DNA of 64,000 nt, from NCBI GenBank assembly GCA_038496445.1, contig JALMLS010000199.1, positions 1 to 64,000 on the forward strand, read 5' to 3'. Within the stretch, counting starts at the first letter, position 1, and each line of letters opens with the position of its first letter. This stretch comes from Trichosphaerium sp. ATCC 40318. Its lineage: Eukaryota > Discosea > Flabellinia > Trichosidae. A model generated the notes under the pieces. It was not told where the DNA came from. It did not search any database and saw only the letters and a program-made list of their open reading frames with translations. The position numbers and the translations under genes were made by a program. Shown here piece after piece: positions 1 through 10,942 of the stretch.

Positions 1-409
1 ACGGACTTCCACAGTACACTGAGGTGTCTCCCTGGGCAAGTAAAAACTAGAACTCAACGATTAGGTGTTTCCATTTTTGAAAACCTCTCAGTCCGTTTTC
101 GCAACTAAGGGTAATACATACATACTACGACGCGAAGGTAAACTTGCTGGTGGGTAATATATGCTCCTTGGCTTTCGTGGCTTGAATTCCGCTTTACTTT
201 CCGAAAATTCTCTGAATGCCAAACTAAGTCGCCCGCTTTAATTCTTGTTAGCCTACACCTCACTAGATCTCACCACATGTCCACCATCAATGTTTACCCT
301 TCTAAAACAAAGCGCGCGCTAGAGTTAAAACAATTTGGTAAGCTATAACGGTAAAATATAGTGAAATTCGTCTTGTTATACCAAAACAACGTTATTTAAC
401 CGATTTTTT
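1..409. other. No gene recognised
   Basis: I see no reading frame with recognisable motifs or convincing splice structure here. It is the upstream side of the broken F-box/MORN-variant gene and may hold a decayed 5' part of it. Confidence 0.4.
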
Positions 410-1121
410 TTGCTTTTTGTATTTTCTCTTGAATTATTTTATAAACTGGCCAAATCGACTAAAAAGTATTACCAAACTCTTTCCCACGCGAAAAAACCAT
501 ATATTCGACGTATTACGAGTTTTGGCGCAAAAATACTTGTAAAATCCGCAGAATTATTCCGCCGTCTCTTACATGCCCTAGAACAGCATAAAACACCATT
601 AAATATACTATCATTGCCTTTTGAGATCCAAATAGCCATCTGCGAGCAAGATCAGGAAGTTTTTTCAAAATTCCACGTGCTTTCTAGAAAAGCAGCTACA
701 AATACTCATTATACAAGTAATTTAAAAAAAGAGGAACTTGGATTATTTGGAGACCTACAGGAGAGATTTTTGAAAAAACTGAGTTTTCTAAAGGAAAACG
801 TGAAGGAAAGAGTAAATTTTGGCGTCGTTCTGGTTTGCTTCTAAAAGAATGTTATACCAAAGATGAACTTGATGGTATTTATCAGACTTATGATTATACT
901 GGTAATATCGAGGAACAATGTTTTTATAAGAGAGTAAATTAGATGGTGAACACAAGGCATGGAGGAATGGTGTCTTGAAGAAAAAAAGTTTTTATAAAGA
1001 AGGTAAACAACTTGGATTTAAAGGATGGAGAAATGATGGTGAAGTACTTGGTGGTGCTTGTGAGAGTGGTCGACAAACTGCTAAAGGTTTTAGATCTGTA
1101 GCAGAGCTATGTGCTATGTAG
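410..1121 (+). pseudogene. F-box-like / MORN-variant repeat protein, broken copy
   Basis: The first frame encodes an F-box-like segment (LPFEIQIAICEQDQEVFSKF, followed by a LSRKAATNTHY-type motif) that matches the N-termini of the intact relatives at 17.8-18.7 kb and 46.2-47.6 kb. Near position 785 the homology moves to a second frame (GKREGKSKFWRRSG, then DELDGIYQTYDYTGN). Near 940 it moves again (DGEHKAWRNGVLKKKSFYKE, ending SVAELCAM at a TAG at about 1121). Those are MORN-variant (MORN_2-type) repeats of about 23 residues with a G-x-x-K-x-W-x-x-x-G pattern. No ATG opens the F-box frame, and two frameshifts split the repeats. An intron could explain one shift, but I see no good GT-AG pair at either. 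Best read as a decayed member of a dispersed family. Confidence 0.65.
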
Positions 1122-1391
1122 TATTTTTTTTTACAAAACAACAAATAAAAAAAAAAAAAATAGCATAAAACGAGAAAGTTTTTTTTTTACTCGCCTGTTA
1201 TCAGGATATGTATTTCGCAAAATGTTCTTCTATTCATGCCTCAAAATACTATATGAATTGTATCACGTTGGTATGTTTGTATAGAGTAAAACCAGTCAAG
1301 GAGTTAGCGTTGATTGTTCTTTTTTTTATTCGAAGATTTGGGAGAAATCGCTATCTTTTTGTTAAATTCTGTACATGATTATTTATTGTTT

Positions 1392-2986
1392 TTAATACAT
1401 TGGTGATCCCATTGGAACAGCTTGAGGACCAGGTTGGTTTACACTGACATTGATTTCATGTCCTTTCTGTGAACCAGCACCGCGGCAAAAATAAACGCCC
1501 ATAATGGTAGCTAGAACACCTATGATCACCAAGAGTATTGTAATGACGATAAGAGCGATTGCCCATGATGCCAAACCACTTGGTGGAGCGCCTACAGCAG
1601 CTGCTATTGTCGTTGGTTCAAGAGTAGGAGCATCTGTTGGTGGTAGTGTCGTTTCCAGAGGGTCTACAGGTGGCTCTGTTGTTGGAGGTAGTGTTGTTGG
1701 TGGATTTGTTGTAGGTGGAGTTGTCGTTGGAGGTTGTGTTGTAGGAGGTAGAGTAGGAGGCGGAAGCAATGATGAGATAGAGACACCAGCAAGTAAGGAT
1801 TCGTCTGAAGCGAATGAAACATGCATAAATCCAACAATGTTAGATGTATCAGCAGCGATAACGAGATCGTCTGTTATTCTTGTTCCAGTAAAAAGATCAA
1901 CGTCATCTGTTATTTCAAGTGTACTACAAGAAAAGAATGAGAAAAGAAAGGAATAAAAAGAAACCAAAAGAAAGGATAGTCGTACGTTTCATCTAGTTTT
2001 GCGAACTTGTATTGTTTTTCAGTTCCTAATTGGTCGTATGCAAGTACGTATACACCTTCGAATACCGAGAATGTACCAAATGGAGTATCTGTCAAGATAC
2101 TAGAGTCCAATAGCTGTACCTCTGATCCAGCGATACCAGCTCCGTCGACTTTACGAGCAGCAATTGGATTTCCTTTCCAAAGAACGAGAAACTCTTCTTT
2201 TGTTCCATGAGATATCACATTGGGTCTGGTTCCTGCTCCGAAACTTACTTCAAAGTCATTTATCCTTCCACTGTCGATGATGTGACTTCCTTGTATATTA
2301 TCTGCTTTCGTTTGCCAAACAGCAAAGAAACTTTTGGTAAATGTGTTGTAAGCTATTCTTGATCGCACTTGCCATTCGATATCATTGAAAATAGATACTC
2401 TGAATTGAGGAGATACATCACCAGTTACAGGGTCAACTGATGCTCCGAATATAGCGTATTCTTTTTCTCTGAGTACGATATCTTGAGTGGCCCATATTAC
2501 CATGTATTTGTTTGTATCACTATTGAAGGCGGCACTTGGTTTTGCGTTTTGGCTACTTGTTGATGATTGACTTATTGGAAATGTTGGTTTGATAATTAAC
2601 CCGTTTTGATCAAGAAGGATTCCTCTTACTCTTGTGGTTTGGCTTCCTCGCGATCTGAAGTAGTACAAGTACGATCCTGTACCAGTACCGACAATATCTG
2701 GAGATATTGGTACGTCCGCACCCAAAGAGAGAAAGAAAACATCAGTCAAAGCAGTGCCGTTTGGATCGTAGAATCTCGCTCTGAATAGATTGAATGTTCC
2801 TGAAGAGTCTCGTCCAGTTATTTTCCATGTTACCAAGTATCTGTTGGTGACTGCATCGAAAGCTACACCTTTTTCTTTGACCTCATTGAATCCAACTGGA
2901 TCTATCACGTTGAATTGCCTCACAGTTCCGAAAGATAGTACAGAAGGAAGAAGGCAGAGAAACAAGATGTACAGTAAAAGTGTCAT
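1392..2986 (-). CDS. Type I surface protein, copy A (propeller-like repeats, Thr/Pro stalk, TM)
   Basis: Two exons: 2986-1986 and 1923-1392, with a 62-nt intron (1924-1985; GTACG donor, TTGTAG acceptor) giving about 510 residues. Residues 1-18 are a signal peptide (MTLLLYILFLCLLPSVLS). The ectodomain has four or five diverged repeats with a hydrophobic strand ending in Trp (RYLVTWKI, KYMVIWATQD, SFFAVWQT, EFLVLWKG) followed by an IFGASVD/IQGSHI-like strand. This resembles bacterial secreted repeats thought to form beta-propellers. A stalk of PPTT units follows, then one TM helix (ASWAIALIVITILLVIIG) and a short cytoplasmic tail ending GSPMY. An AATAAA lies just past the stop. Function is unknown; adhesion or recognition is an inference from the architecture only. 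Confidence 0.85.
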
Positions 2987-3509
2987 TAAACTACTAACTT
3001 TAGATTAGAATGATTATACGTTATTAGATCTATGGCTTACGTTGTTGTGTTCATTGTGTTGGGGATTATTAATTGTTCTCTCAAACTTTATGAAGCTTGT
3101 GAACTATTCTCTAAATTTATCCGGATCACGTGAACTTGTTTTGGAGAATGGAAGAATAAGGAGAATATTGGATCGTCATATCTCGCTTTCAAAAATACTG
3201 TAAAAACAGCTAGTTAACTACAAAGCAATAATAAGCTGCGGGTTTTGAGTTTTCCCGTCTCACAAATTGTGTTAAGTGGCGTTGTACGCTCGCTCCACAC
3301 TCGAAGTTTAAACGCCAGTATTCGCTTCAGTACCTAACATTTGCTTTGGGTACGCCATGTTTTCACGAAAACCCACGTGATTTTGTACTTATTAAAGTTC
3401 ACACAATTTTTTCACGAAGCACCACGAGATACCTTTTCTTGGTAAGGAAGGATATGTTGCCTGTTTGACGTTTCATACAAGTTTTATTGTGTTATTTCTA
3501 TTATACATT

Positions 3510-5012
3510 CTAGTTGTAGTACGGACGAGGTGGTATTGCTTCAAGAGGTGTTCCTACAGGAACACTCTGATGTGACGGTCCTTGAGGTTCTCCTTGAGGT
3601 ATTCCTTGGTGTACGTTGACGTTAACCTCAGTTCCTTTGTCTCCACCACAACGGAAATAAGCACCAGCAATCATTGCTAAAACAACAAGAATAAAAACTA
3701 ATACAGCTACTACGATAATAGCGATTGCCCATGATGCCAAACCACTCGGTGGAGCGTCTACAGCTTCTGCTATTGTTGTTGGTTCAAGAGTAGGAGCCTC
3801 TGTTGATGGTAGTGTCGTGGGAGGTTGAGTTGTAGGTGCTTCAGGTGTTGGCGGAATAGTAGTCGGAGGTTGAGTGCTCGGTGAAGGAATAAATGGATCA
3901 ATAGATACGCCAGCGAGTGCTGATTCAGTTTGAGCGAATGAAACAGGCATAAATCCAACAATGTTAGATGTATCAGCAGCGATAACGAGATCGTCTGTTA
4001 TTCTTGTTCCAGTAAAAATACTAACATCATCTATTGTTTCAAGTGTACTACAAGAAAGAGTAAGAAAAAGATTAAAATAAAGCCATACGTTTCATTTACT
4101 GTTGTAAACTTATAGTGTCTTTCGCCATTGTGTTGTTCATATGCAAGCACATATACGCCTTCGAATACAACGAATGCACTAAATGGAGTATCTGTCGAGA
4201 TGCTAGAATCCAATACCTGTACCTCTTCCTTTCCAAAGAACAAGAAACTCTTGTTTTGTTCCGTGAGATATCACATTGAGTCTGGTTCCTGCTCCTACGC
4301 TTACTTCAAAATCCTTTATCCTTCTGCTTTCTATGATATGACTTCCTTGTATATTGTCTGCTTTCGTTTGCCAAACAGCAAAGAACTTTTTGGTGAATGT
4401 GTTGTAAGCTATTCTTGCGATTCAATATCATTGAAAACAGAAACTCTGAATTGAGGAGGTACATCGCCAGTTACAGGGTCAACTGATGCTCCAAATATAC
4501 CAAAATCCCTATCATTACCAACGACTTCTTTAGAAGCACACACTACCATATATTTATTTGTATCGCTGTTGAAGGCAGCACTTGGGTTTGCGTTCTCGCT
4601 TTCATCAGAAGATTGACTTATTGGAAAAATACGAGCTGGACTATGTACTCCGTTTTCATCAAGTAGCATTCCACTTACTTATTGAATCAAATATTTGTGT
4701 TCTGAAGTAGTACATATAAGATCCTGATCCAGTACCAATAATATCAGGTGTTACGTTGTCTATCTTGCAAGAGAGGAAAGTCTTCAGTCACAGCAGTTCC
4801 ATTTATCTTGCTGCAGAAAATGTAAATGCTATACTGTTAGACTCTGTTCCAGAGACTTCATATGTTACCAAGTATCTCTCAGTAACAGCATCGTAAGCTA
4901 TTCCCTGCTCAACGTTATCAAAGTCAAGTGGATCTATAACATTGAATTGTCTGACATCTCCAACAGATAGTACAGAAGGAAGAAGGCAGAGATGTACAGT
5001 AAAAGGGTCATT
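3510..5012 (-). pseudogene. Type I surface protein, copy B, degenerate
   Basis: Same family and orientation as copy A. The start region keeps the ATG and first codons, but a 7-nt deletion puts the signal peptide out of frame. Further indels break the frame near 4805 and 4690, the segment around 4420 is shortened, and the block encoding NPIAARKVDG is deleted near 4235. The 3' exon (about 4043-3510) is intact. It encodes a Thr/Pro stalk, a TM helix and a tail ending PPRPYYN, almost the same as the tail of the copy at 9081-10546. The 44-nt-class intron around 4044-4087 is also preserved. The damage is spread along the gene and cannot be one sequencing error. Confidence 0.8.
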
Positions 5013-5720
5013 GTGTTGAAGAGGATATGTACAATTGTTTTAAGTGTTACGTACGTTGTTGTGGTCATTGTAGGTGTTTATGTAAATGCATTAAGTTGCT
5101 AACGACAAAAAGTTTTTTTTCAAAAAAAAAACAATGCTAAGCATCGAGTACCGATATAAAACAGATGTCACTACGGGACAACTAAAATGCAGCAAAAAAA
5201 TGCGAATTTTCGACTTTGTGAGTGCTGTGTCTACTTTAATTAGTAAGATAGCTCTGCCACGCTGTATAGCGTTAGGAATGATTTCAGGTCTCATGAATAT
5301 TCGGTTCACGTGAAATCAATGATTTACTTTTCGCGAGCGTGTTGTCATACCCCACGTGTTTAACATGGTACCAGTACTAATTGTCGTGTACGACTGCCAT
5401 ACAGTGGCGTGTTTACGGTAGTGTTTAACGTTGTTCCACGTTTACGACTACATCCGCCATAGAAGTTACAAACGCTTTTCAATTTCAAAATGTAGGCCTT
5501 TTAATCATGTGTAAACAAGGAACAATTTGGTTAATACTTCTCAATGAAAGGCTGCTCCTGTGGAGCGCAAAAACTGTATTTGATCACTGCTAGGCAGCGT
5601 AACACCATTGAGTTCGTTGATGGTTCGTGACGCTTGTCCAAAGAATGGCAGCCATCTGGGTTTTTTTAAAATTGTATGTTGGTATTGTGATCTGATTTCT
5701 GGCTTTAATCACGTTTTGAA
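5013..5720. other. Intergenic: inner end of the left arm, then unassigned DNA
   Basis: From about 5100 to 5430 this is inverted-repeat sequence with a counterpart at 8680-8940, including two CACGTG palindromes. From 5430 to the acetyltransferase stop at 5721 I see no gene. Confidence 0.5.
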
Positions 5721-6418
5721 TCATGAAGAAGGAGTCTCTTGTAACTTCAGTAATCCGTTCTTATCAAGACGATAAACAAGCCATGCTTTTGTTCTTGTGA
5801 TACCGAGATCAGTCCAAAATTTCTGTTGTTGTTCGTCCGTCTTCTCTACTTCAAGTTTAAGCCTAGAGAATGTGTCAAAGCGATAAAAAAAGCGACATTA
5901 AGCGTTTCAACAGTATTAGCACCTCTTGCAGTCCTTTTTACAAGCAATATCTGCTACATGCTTCATCAGCGCAGTAAGTACTCCTTTATCGTTGTCGCTA
6001 GCGTATATTTCCTCTAGCTGTAGTTCTTTTCCTTCCCAAGTTGAATACCTTTCTTGTGGTTATTAATTTGTTAAGTCGCTAGTTTAGAACCTGAAGTAGT
6101 ATAAAGCCAAACCTAGTGTTAGTTAGCGTTTTTGGGAATGACATTTTATAAATGAACGTGCCAACCGGTTTCGCCTCTATAAATGCTATTGCTACATGAA
6201 CACAATCCCCAAGATCTCGTTTAATAGCTTTAAGAAGTGTCAGTGGATGTTAGTGTATTTTTTCATACAATCAACCGTTAGATTCGTTTCACGCTCTCTA
6301 ACACCCAAGTAAGCCTAAAGGCCGTTATTTTAGTTTGTTTATGTGTTGAAACCTTCAACAGATCGAAAATAGTCCCAGCATCGTCTTTGGTAGCGTCTCT
6401 GACGAGACACAGCGCCAT
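5721..6418 (-). CDS. GNAT N-acetyltransferase, diamine/thialysine acetyltransferase type
   Basis: Spliced from six or seven short exons starting at the ATG at 6418 (MALCLVRDATKDDAGTIFDL) and ending at the TGA at 5721. The order matches the spermidine/spermine acetyltransferase (SAT1/SAT2) fold: N-terminal R-x-A-T-x-x-D strand; NLTVDSIKRDLGD helix; VHVAIAFIEAKPVGLALYYF; STWEGKELQLEEIYASDND (compare ST-W-x-G-x-x-x-x-LED-x-Y in SATs); the helix GVLTALMKHVADIACKKDC; and a C-terminal FWTDLGITRTKAWLVYRLD strand. SATs acetylate polyamines or thialysine with acetyl-CoA. The usual R-G-x-G-x-G acetyl-CoA loop reads SDNDKGVLTAL here, so activity is uncertain. One intron seems to use a GC donor (after the KPV codons). 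It is divergent from MOCS2B, with about 215 bp between the starts. Confidence 0.8.
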
Positions 6419-6633
6419 GGTAACTCGTACAAACAGACGAAAGCCAAAATCCCAACTTAAGAACTTGTGCTAAGTTTTGCAATCAATCAAGAGCAACCCT
6501 ATGTTTTGATTCTCCGTTATCATTATCATTATGATGTTCGTACTGAAGGTTTTTTATCGCACGTGTTGACCACAGCGGAACAATTTTGAAAACTGGAAAC
6601 GAATTCGTGAGCAGACTCAACGTTTAAAGCAAG

Positions 6634-7332
6634 ATGAGTACAGAAAAAACGTTTGTTAAGGTAACAAAGAATGAATTGGTTCTCTTAGAGATAAATAAGC
6701 TTGTTAGCGATCCAAAGGCTGGTAAGTGAAGCTACAGACCCACAATTGCTTATTTTGGCGGAAAGGTGGCGTGTCATCGTTTTGTGGCGTCACAAGAAAT
6801 CATCACAACGGTAAAAAAGTGCTTAAACTAGAGTACGAAGCATACGTACCCATGGCCGAGAAGGAAATGATGAAAATATGTAAACAAATTCGGTACGCAA
6901 TAAAAACAAGCTAGTCGCGTATGCATACGCGCAAAAACTAGTTTAAAGCTATTTACTAACTTATTTGACTCCAGCGAAAAGTGGTCTGTTATTGGCGTAG
7001 CTATGTACCATCGAATAGGACAAGTAGATATTGAACAAGCGTCTGTACGCCTTTCGATCGCTTTGCGATTGTAATCAACTTTTCCTCATCAACAAAATAG
7101 GTAATAGTAGCAGTTTCATCTGTACACCGTAAAGAATGTATAGAGGCTATGCATTATGGTATAGATGAGTTAAAAAAGTGCGCAGATATAGCTAAAATCT
7201 ACTGTTTGTTTTTCGCTAATGGTGACAACCTACAGGTACGTTCCAGTGTGGAAAAAAGAGTATTATGAGGATGGTTCGGTATGGAAACAAAACCAAGAAG
7301 CAAAAGACGGACATCACCATTGCTGTAGCTAA
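6634..7332 (+). CDS. MOCS2: Molybdopterin synthase catalytic (large) subunit, MoaE/MOCS2B
   Basis: Exons 6634-6721, 6766-6892, 6975 onward, and two more; introns at 6722-6765 and 6893-6974, then two further short ones. Joining them gives MSTEKTFVKVTKNELVLLEI, then SSFCGVTRNHHNGKK, then LEYEAYVPMAEKEMMKICKQ, then KWSVIGVAMYHRIGQVDIEQ, then AVSSVHRKECIEAMHYGIDE, and VPVWKKEYYEDGSVW. These are the family signatures in order, including the G-x-T-R-x-x-x-x-G-K-x-V-x-x-L-x-Y-E-A-Y block and the WKKE lysines of the active site. MoaE, with thiocarboxylated MoaD, puts two sulfurs into precursor Z to make molybdopterin. The last intron is about 32 nt and less certain. The stop lies inside the first unit of a tandem duplication. 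The gene is convergent with NDUFA5. Confidence 0.88.
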
Positions 7333-7485
7333 CACAGAGACAACTTGTTTTGTTGTTGAAAAAAAATGCTTGTTAATAATATTCGGTATGGAAACAAAAC
7401 CAAGAAGCAAAAGACGGACATCACCATTGCTGTAGCTAACACAGAGACAACTTGTTTTGTTGTTGAATGCTTGTTAATAATATTC
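7275..7485. repeat. Tandem direct duplication of about 105 bp over the MOCS2B 3' end
   Basis: The segment beginning TTCGGTATGGAAACAAAACC at 7275 is repeated at 7382. The two copies run to 7384 and 7485 and are nearly identical; the first has six extra A residues near 7358. Copy 1 holds the last codons and stop of MOCS2B; copy 2 is downstream and non-coding. This is a recent local duplication. Confidence 0.9.
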
Positions 7486-7729
7486 AACTCAAATTTAATC
7501 AACAGACACGTGATCGCACAGTGCATGGACAGCAAAGTAGTAGGAAGGATGAAACTTTTTTTTTACTGAACTTGTTGTGGAGAAACAATTCTCTCGAGAA
7601 ATTTTTTTGTTTTTTTTTTTTTTTTTCGGTTTGTGTTGTTACTGTGTCTTTTTAATCTGCATGCATACCTTTGTAAATACATAAAACAATTAGTTTAACA
7701 TGTTGTTATTAAAACTAAGTGATCTCTGT

Positions 7730-8530
7730 TTAACCAGTTGTTGGTGTCTTGATGTAAACGTGGTTTGCTTTTTCCCACTTGGTTTTTGACTTCCAAGGTT
7801 GTACTTTGTCCATCATTGGTATCAATTCCATTTCGTTCTTTGCTAGCTCGATGTAATTCTCCATTTGTATACCTATTAAGCGTATTAGAAGCGAGTTATG
7901 TATTTTTTTGTTTTTGTTACAAAGCAAACGTTTTTGAACAAAAAATTGTGCGGAGAGCGTAAGTGACGCTACAGTTAGAAGTTTGAGCGTATTATTTACC
8001 TTCTCCGAACACTTTTTCTATCTCAAAAACATCTTGTGTCTTTTCCATAACGCTGATACGCCATTTGTATACTTTTTCGAGCTGTGCTCTGTATGGCGAG
8101 CCCTAATACGGTTTTTGTTTGTATTTTAATTATTTTGATTTTATTGCTACCTCTTCCATGTTAGAGTCTCTTAACATAACAAGTGCTTTGCGGTAAAGCT
8201 TCATTAGGATTTCTCTTGCAAACGGCTCTACTTCGATACCAACTAATCCAGTTGTACGCTTATATCCCTCTATTTCATAATTAGCAAACGATTAGACAAA
8301 TGGCGCGTGCTTGGCTCTTCGTATGTATAATTTTGCTCAATAACGTTATTTGGTGAGCGGTATTTCATGTCTGTTACTTCTACGGCATTTTCACTAGCAA
8401 TGTCTGGAACATCTGTTTTTCGCCTCACGCTTCTTCTTATTGCTTGTTTATGATTGTATTTCCTGCTGTATGCTACATTACTGCGTGTGGAGCTCGCTAG
8501 AGATGATTTAGCCCAAAGCCGTAGTGCCAT
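7730..8530 (-). CDS. NDUFA5: Complex I accessory subunit NDUFA5 (B13)
   Basis: Three conserved exons can be joined on the minus strand. The first gives GYKRTTGLVGIEVEP and AREILMKLYRKALVMLRDSN. The second (about 8098-7998) gives SPYRAQLEKVYKWRISVMEK. The third (about 7873-7730) gives IQMENYIELAKNEMELIPMM, then VQPWKSKTKWEKAN, and a TAA at 7730. These follow the NDUFA5 pattern: KKTTGLVGL-like start, an A/P-YR-x-x-x-E-x-x block, a GQLEEVI-like helix, then W-x-x-W/K. Upstream, 8530-8340 encodes a basic, Ser/Arg-rich leader (MALRLWAKSSLASSTRSNVA) that looks like a mitochondrial presequence; its junction to the core is not settled (a GTTATTG donor near 8339 fits the phase). NDUFA5 sits in the peripheral arm of NADH:ubiquinone oxidoreductase. 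Confidence 0.82.
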
Positions 8531-9080
8531 TGTGTAATCTTTTTTTTTAAAAGGAAACTTAACGATAGATCATTAAGTGACTCCATTGCCTATGAACACG
8601 TTTTGGGTTCTATATCCTACTTCAACCAACTAGTTTAACGATAAGTAGCTTCTTTTGGTTTTGCACGTGAAACACCGTAGTGTCTGACCACGCCATTGTA
8701 TGGCTGTTGTACGCAGGAAATGGTACCATGTTAAGCACGTGGGTATGACAACACGCTCGCGAAAAGTAAATCATTGATTTCACGTGAACCGAATATTCAT
8801 GAGACCTGAAATCATTCCTTAATGTTATACAACGTGGCAGAACTATTATCTACCTAATTAAAGTAGACACAGCACCTCACAAAGCGGAAAATTCGCATTT
8901 TTTTCGTGGTGATTTAGATTGTCCCGTTTGTTGAAACACGCTGAAATAAAAAAAAACTATTTTACCTGATTCAGATTTCTTTAAGGCCTTGTGTTACTTT
9001 GATAACAAACGAAAACGCGCTAAAATATGTTGTTATGAAGTAATTGGATGTATCTAGAAAATTGTTGTTGACAATTCAAC

Positions 9081-10546
9081 GTGGAACATGCTATTGAAGC
9101 CGATGAGGTCAAAGATATTGGTATGGCTTTTGACGCTATCAAGAATAGATACTTTGTATCATTAGATGTACCAGAATCACCCAACTTGTTCAGAGGAGGA
9201 TTCTACGATCCAAATGGGACTTCTTTGCAAGACGTGTTGTTTGATTTGGAAAAATTTATACCAGTATCTCCAGATATTGTTGGTACTGGCACTGGTTTAT
9301 ATTTATACTACTTCATATCATTCTTAAGTGAAGATGGTACAAAAGTAAGAGCAACCATACTAGACACCACAGCAGGCTTCCTTAGGATCAACCCAGTTTT
9401 TTCAATAAGTGCTTCGAGCGGCCTAGAAAACCCAAGTGCCGCCTTCAATAGTGATACAAACAAATATATGGTGGTATGGGTTAATAGAGATATCGGCGCT
9501 ATATTCGGAGCATCAGTTGATGCTGTAACTGGTGATGTATCTCCTCAATTCAGAGTATCTATTTTCAATGATATCGAATCGCAAGTGAGACCAAGAATAG
9601 CTTACAATACAGTCACCAGAAATTTCTTTGTTGTTTGGCAGACGACACAAGGCAATATACAAGGAACTCATATCACTGATAGTGGAAGGATAAACGATGT
9701 TGAAATAGGGTTTGGAGCAGGCACTGTACCCAATGTGATATCTCATGGAACAGAAGAAGAGTTTCTTGTTCTTTGGAAAGGAAATCCAATCGCTGCTAGA
9801 AAAGTCAATGGCTTTGGGTTCGCTGGACCAAAGGTGGAGCTAGTGGATTCTAGTATCTCAACAGGCACCCCATTTGGTACATTCTCAGCTTCCGAGGATG
9901 TATACGTACTTGCATATGAACAACGCAATGGCGAAAGACAGTATAAGTTCGAAAAACTAAATGAAACGTATGCCATTATTTTAATCTCTTTTTCTTATTC
10001 TTTTCTTGTAGTACACTTGAAACAATAGATGATGTTGATCTTTTTACTGGAACAAGAACAACAGGCGATATCGTAATTGCTGCTGACACAACTGATATCG
10101 TTGGGCTTATGCCTGTATCATTTACACAAGGAGAAACCTTACTCGGCGGTGTTTCTATAAGCACCCTGCCACCTACAACTCAACCTCCAACAACACTACC
10201 ACCAACAACTCCACCAACAACCGAACCACCTACAACTCAATCTCCCACAACACTACCACCAATAGAGGCTCCCACTCTTGAACCAACAACAATAGCAGAA
10301 GCTGTAGACGCTCCACCAAGTGGTTTGGCATCATGGGCAATCGCTATTATCGTAGTAGCTGTATTATTAGTTTTTATTCTTGTTGTTTTAGCAATGATTG
10401 CTGGTGCTTATTTTCGTCGTGGTAGAGATAAAGGAACTGAGGTTAACGTCAACGTAAACCAAGGAGAACCTCATGGACCGTCACATCAGAGTGTTCCTGT
10501 AGGAACACCTCTTGAACCTGTACCACCTCTTCCGTACTACAACTAA
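9081..10546 (+). pseudogene. Type I surface protein, copy C, 5'-truncated (signal peptide lost)
   Basis: Homology to copies A and D begins at QFNV (about 9075) immediately after an in-frame TGA, so the signal peptide and first codons are missing. The frame at 9081 starts with GTG; the first in-frame ATG is at about 9122. From there the ectodomain is open to 9967. A 44-nt intron (9968-10011, GTATG donor, TTGTAG acceptor) and an open 3' exon 10012-10546 follow, with PPTT stalk, TM helix (ASWAIAIIVVAVLLVFILVV) and a tail ending PPLPYYN. An AATAAA follows the stop at once. With no leader it cannot be a surface protein as it stands. It is either a recent pseudogene or it uses an upstream exon that I cannot identify. 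Confidence 0.7.
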
Positions 10547-10942
10547 GAATAAAAGCCTGTATATATTATTGATTCATGTGTTTTATTCAAGTCTTGTAAG
10601 AACCGCTTTATGACGTAATCTAAGATTGCGTGGTTGTTCGGGACAGAGTCGATTTTGGATTCCCAAATAATTTACCGAGGCGAACTACCTTCAATAGGCG
10701 TACTATCGTATTCGCTTTATATTAAAAGGTGGCTCACACTCCGTTGTGTACGTGAGATATGACGATTCTCTTTATTCTTCCATTCTCCAAAACAAGTTCA
10801 CGTGATCATATAAATTAAAGGAATAGCTCACAAGCTTCATAAAGTTTGAGAGAACAATTAATAATCCCAACACAATGAACACAACAACGTAAGCCATTGA
10901 TCTAATAACGTATAATCATTCTAATCTAAAGTTAGTAGTTTA

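Larger units (their letters stand above)
1392..5430. repeat. Left arm of a large inverted duplication
   Basis: This arm contains surface-protein copies A and B with their flanks. It matches the reverse complement of 8670-12600: A pairs with the copy at 10943-12600, B with the copy at 9081-10546. The A-B intergenic DNA near 3010-3180 (including a CACGTG at 3127) pairs with that near 10740-10940. The outer flank around 5100-5430 (with CACGTG at 5307 and 5353) pairs with 8680-8940. The match is imperfect, with many small indels, most of them in the inner copies. Confidence 0.85.

Noticed and set aside
1360-1400. Idea that the surface genes are viral glycoproteins integrated in the genome
   Set aside because: The leader, stalk, TM and intron structure are eukaryotic and no viral hallmark gene is nearby.
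1504-1956. 150-residue Val/Gly-rich open frame on the plus strand opposite the stalk of copy A (and the like at 11973-12425)
   Set aside because: It is the antisense shadow of the PPTT repeat and TM codons of the surface genes; repeats on one strand give long open frames on the other.
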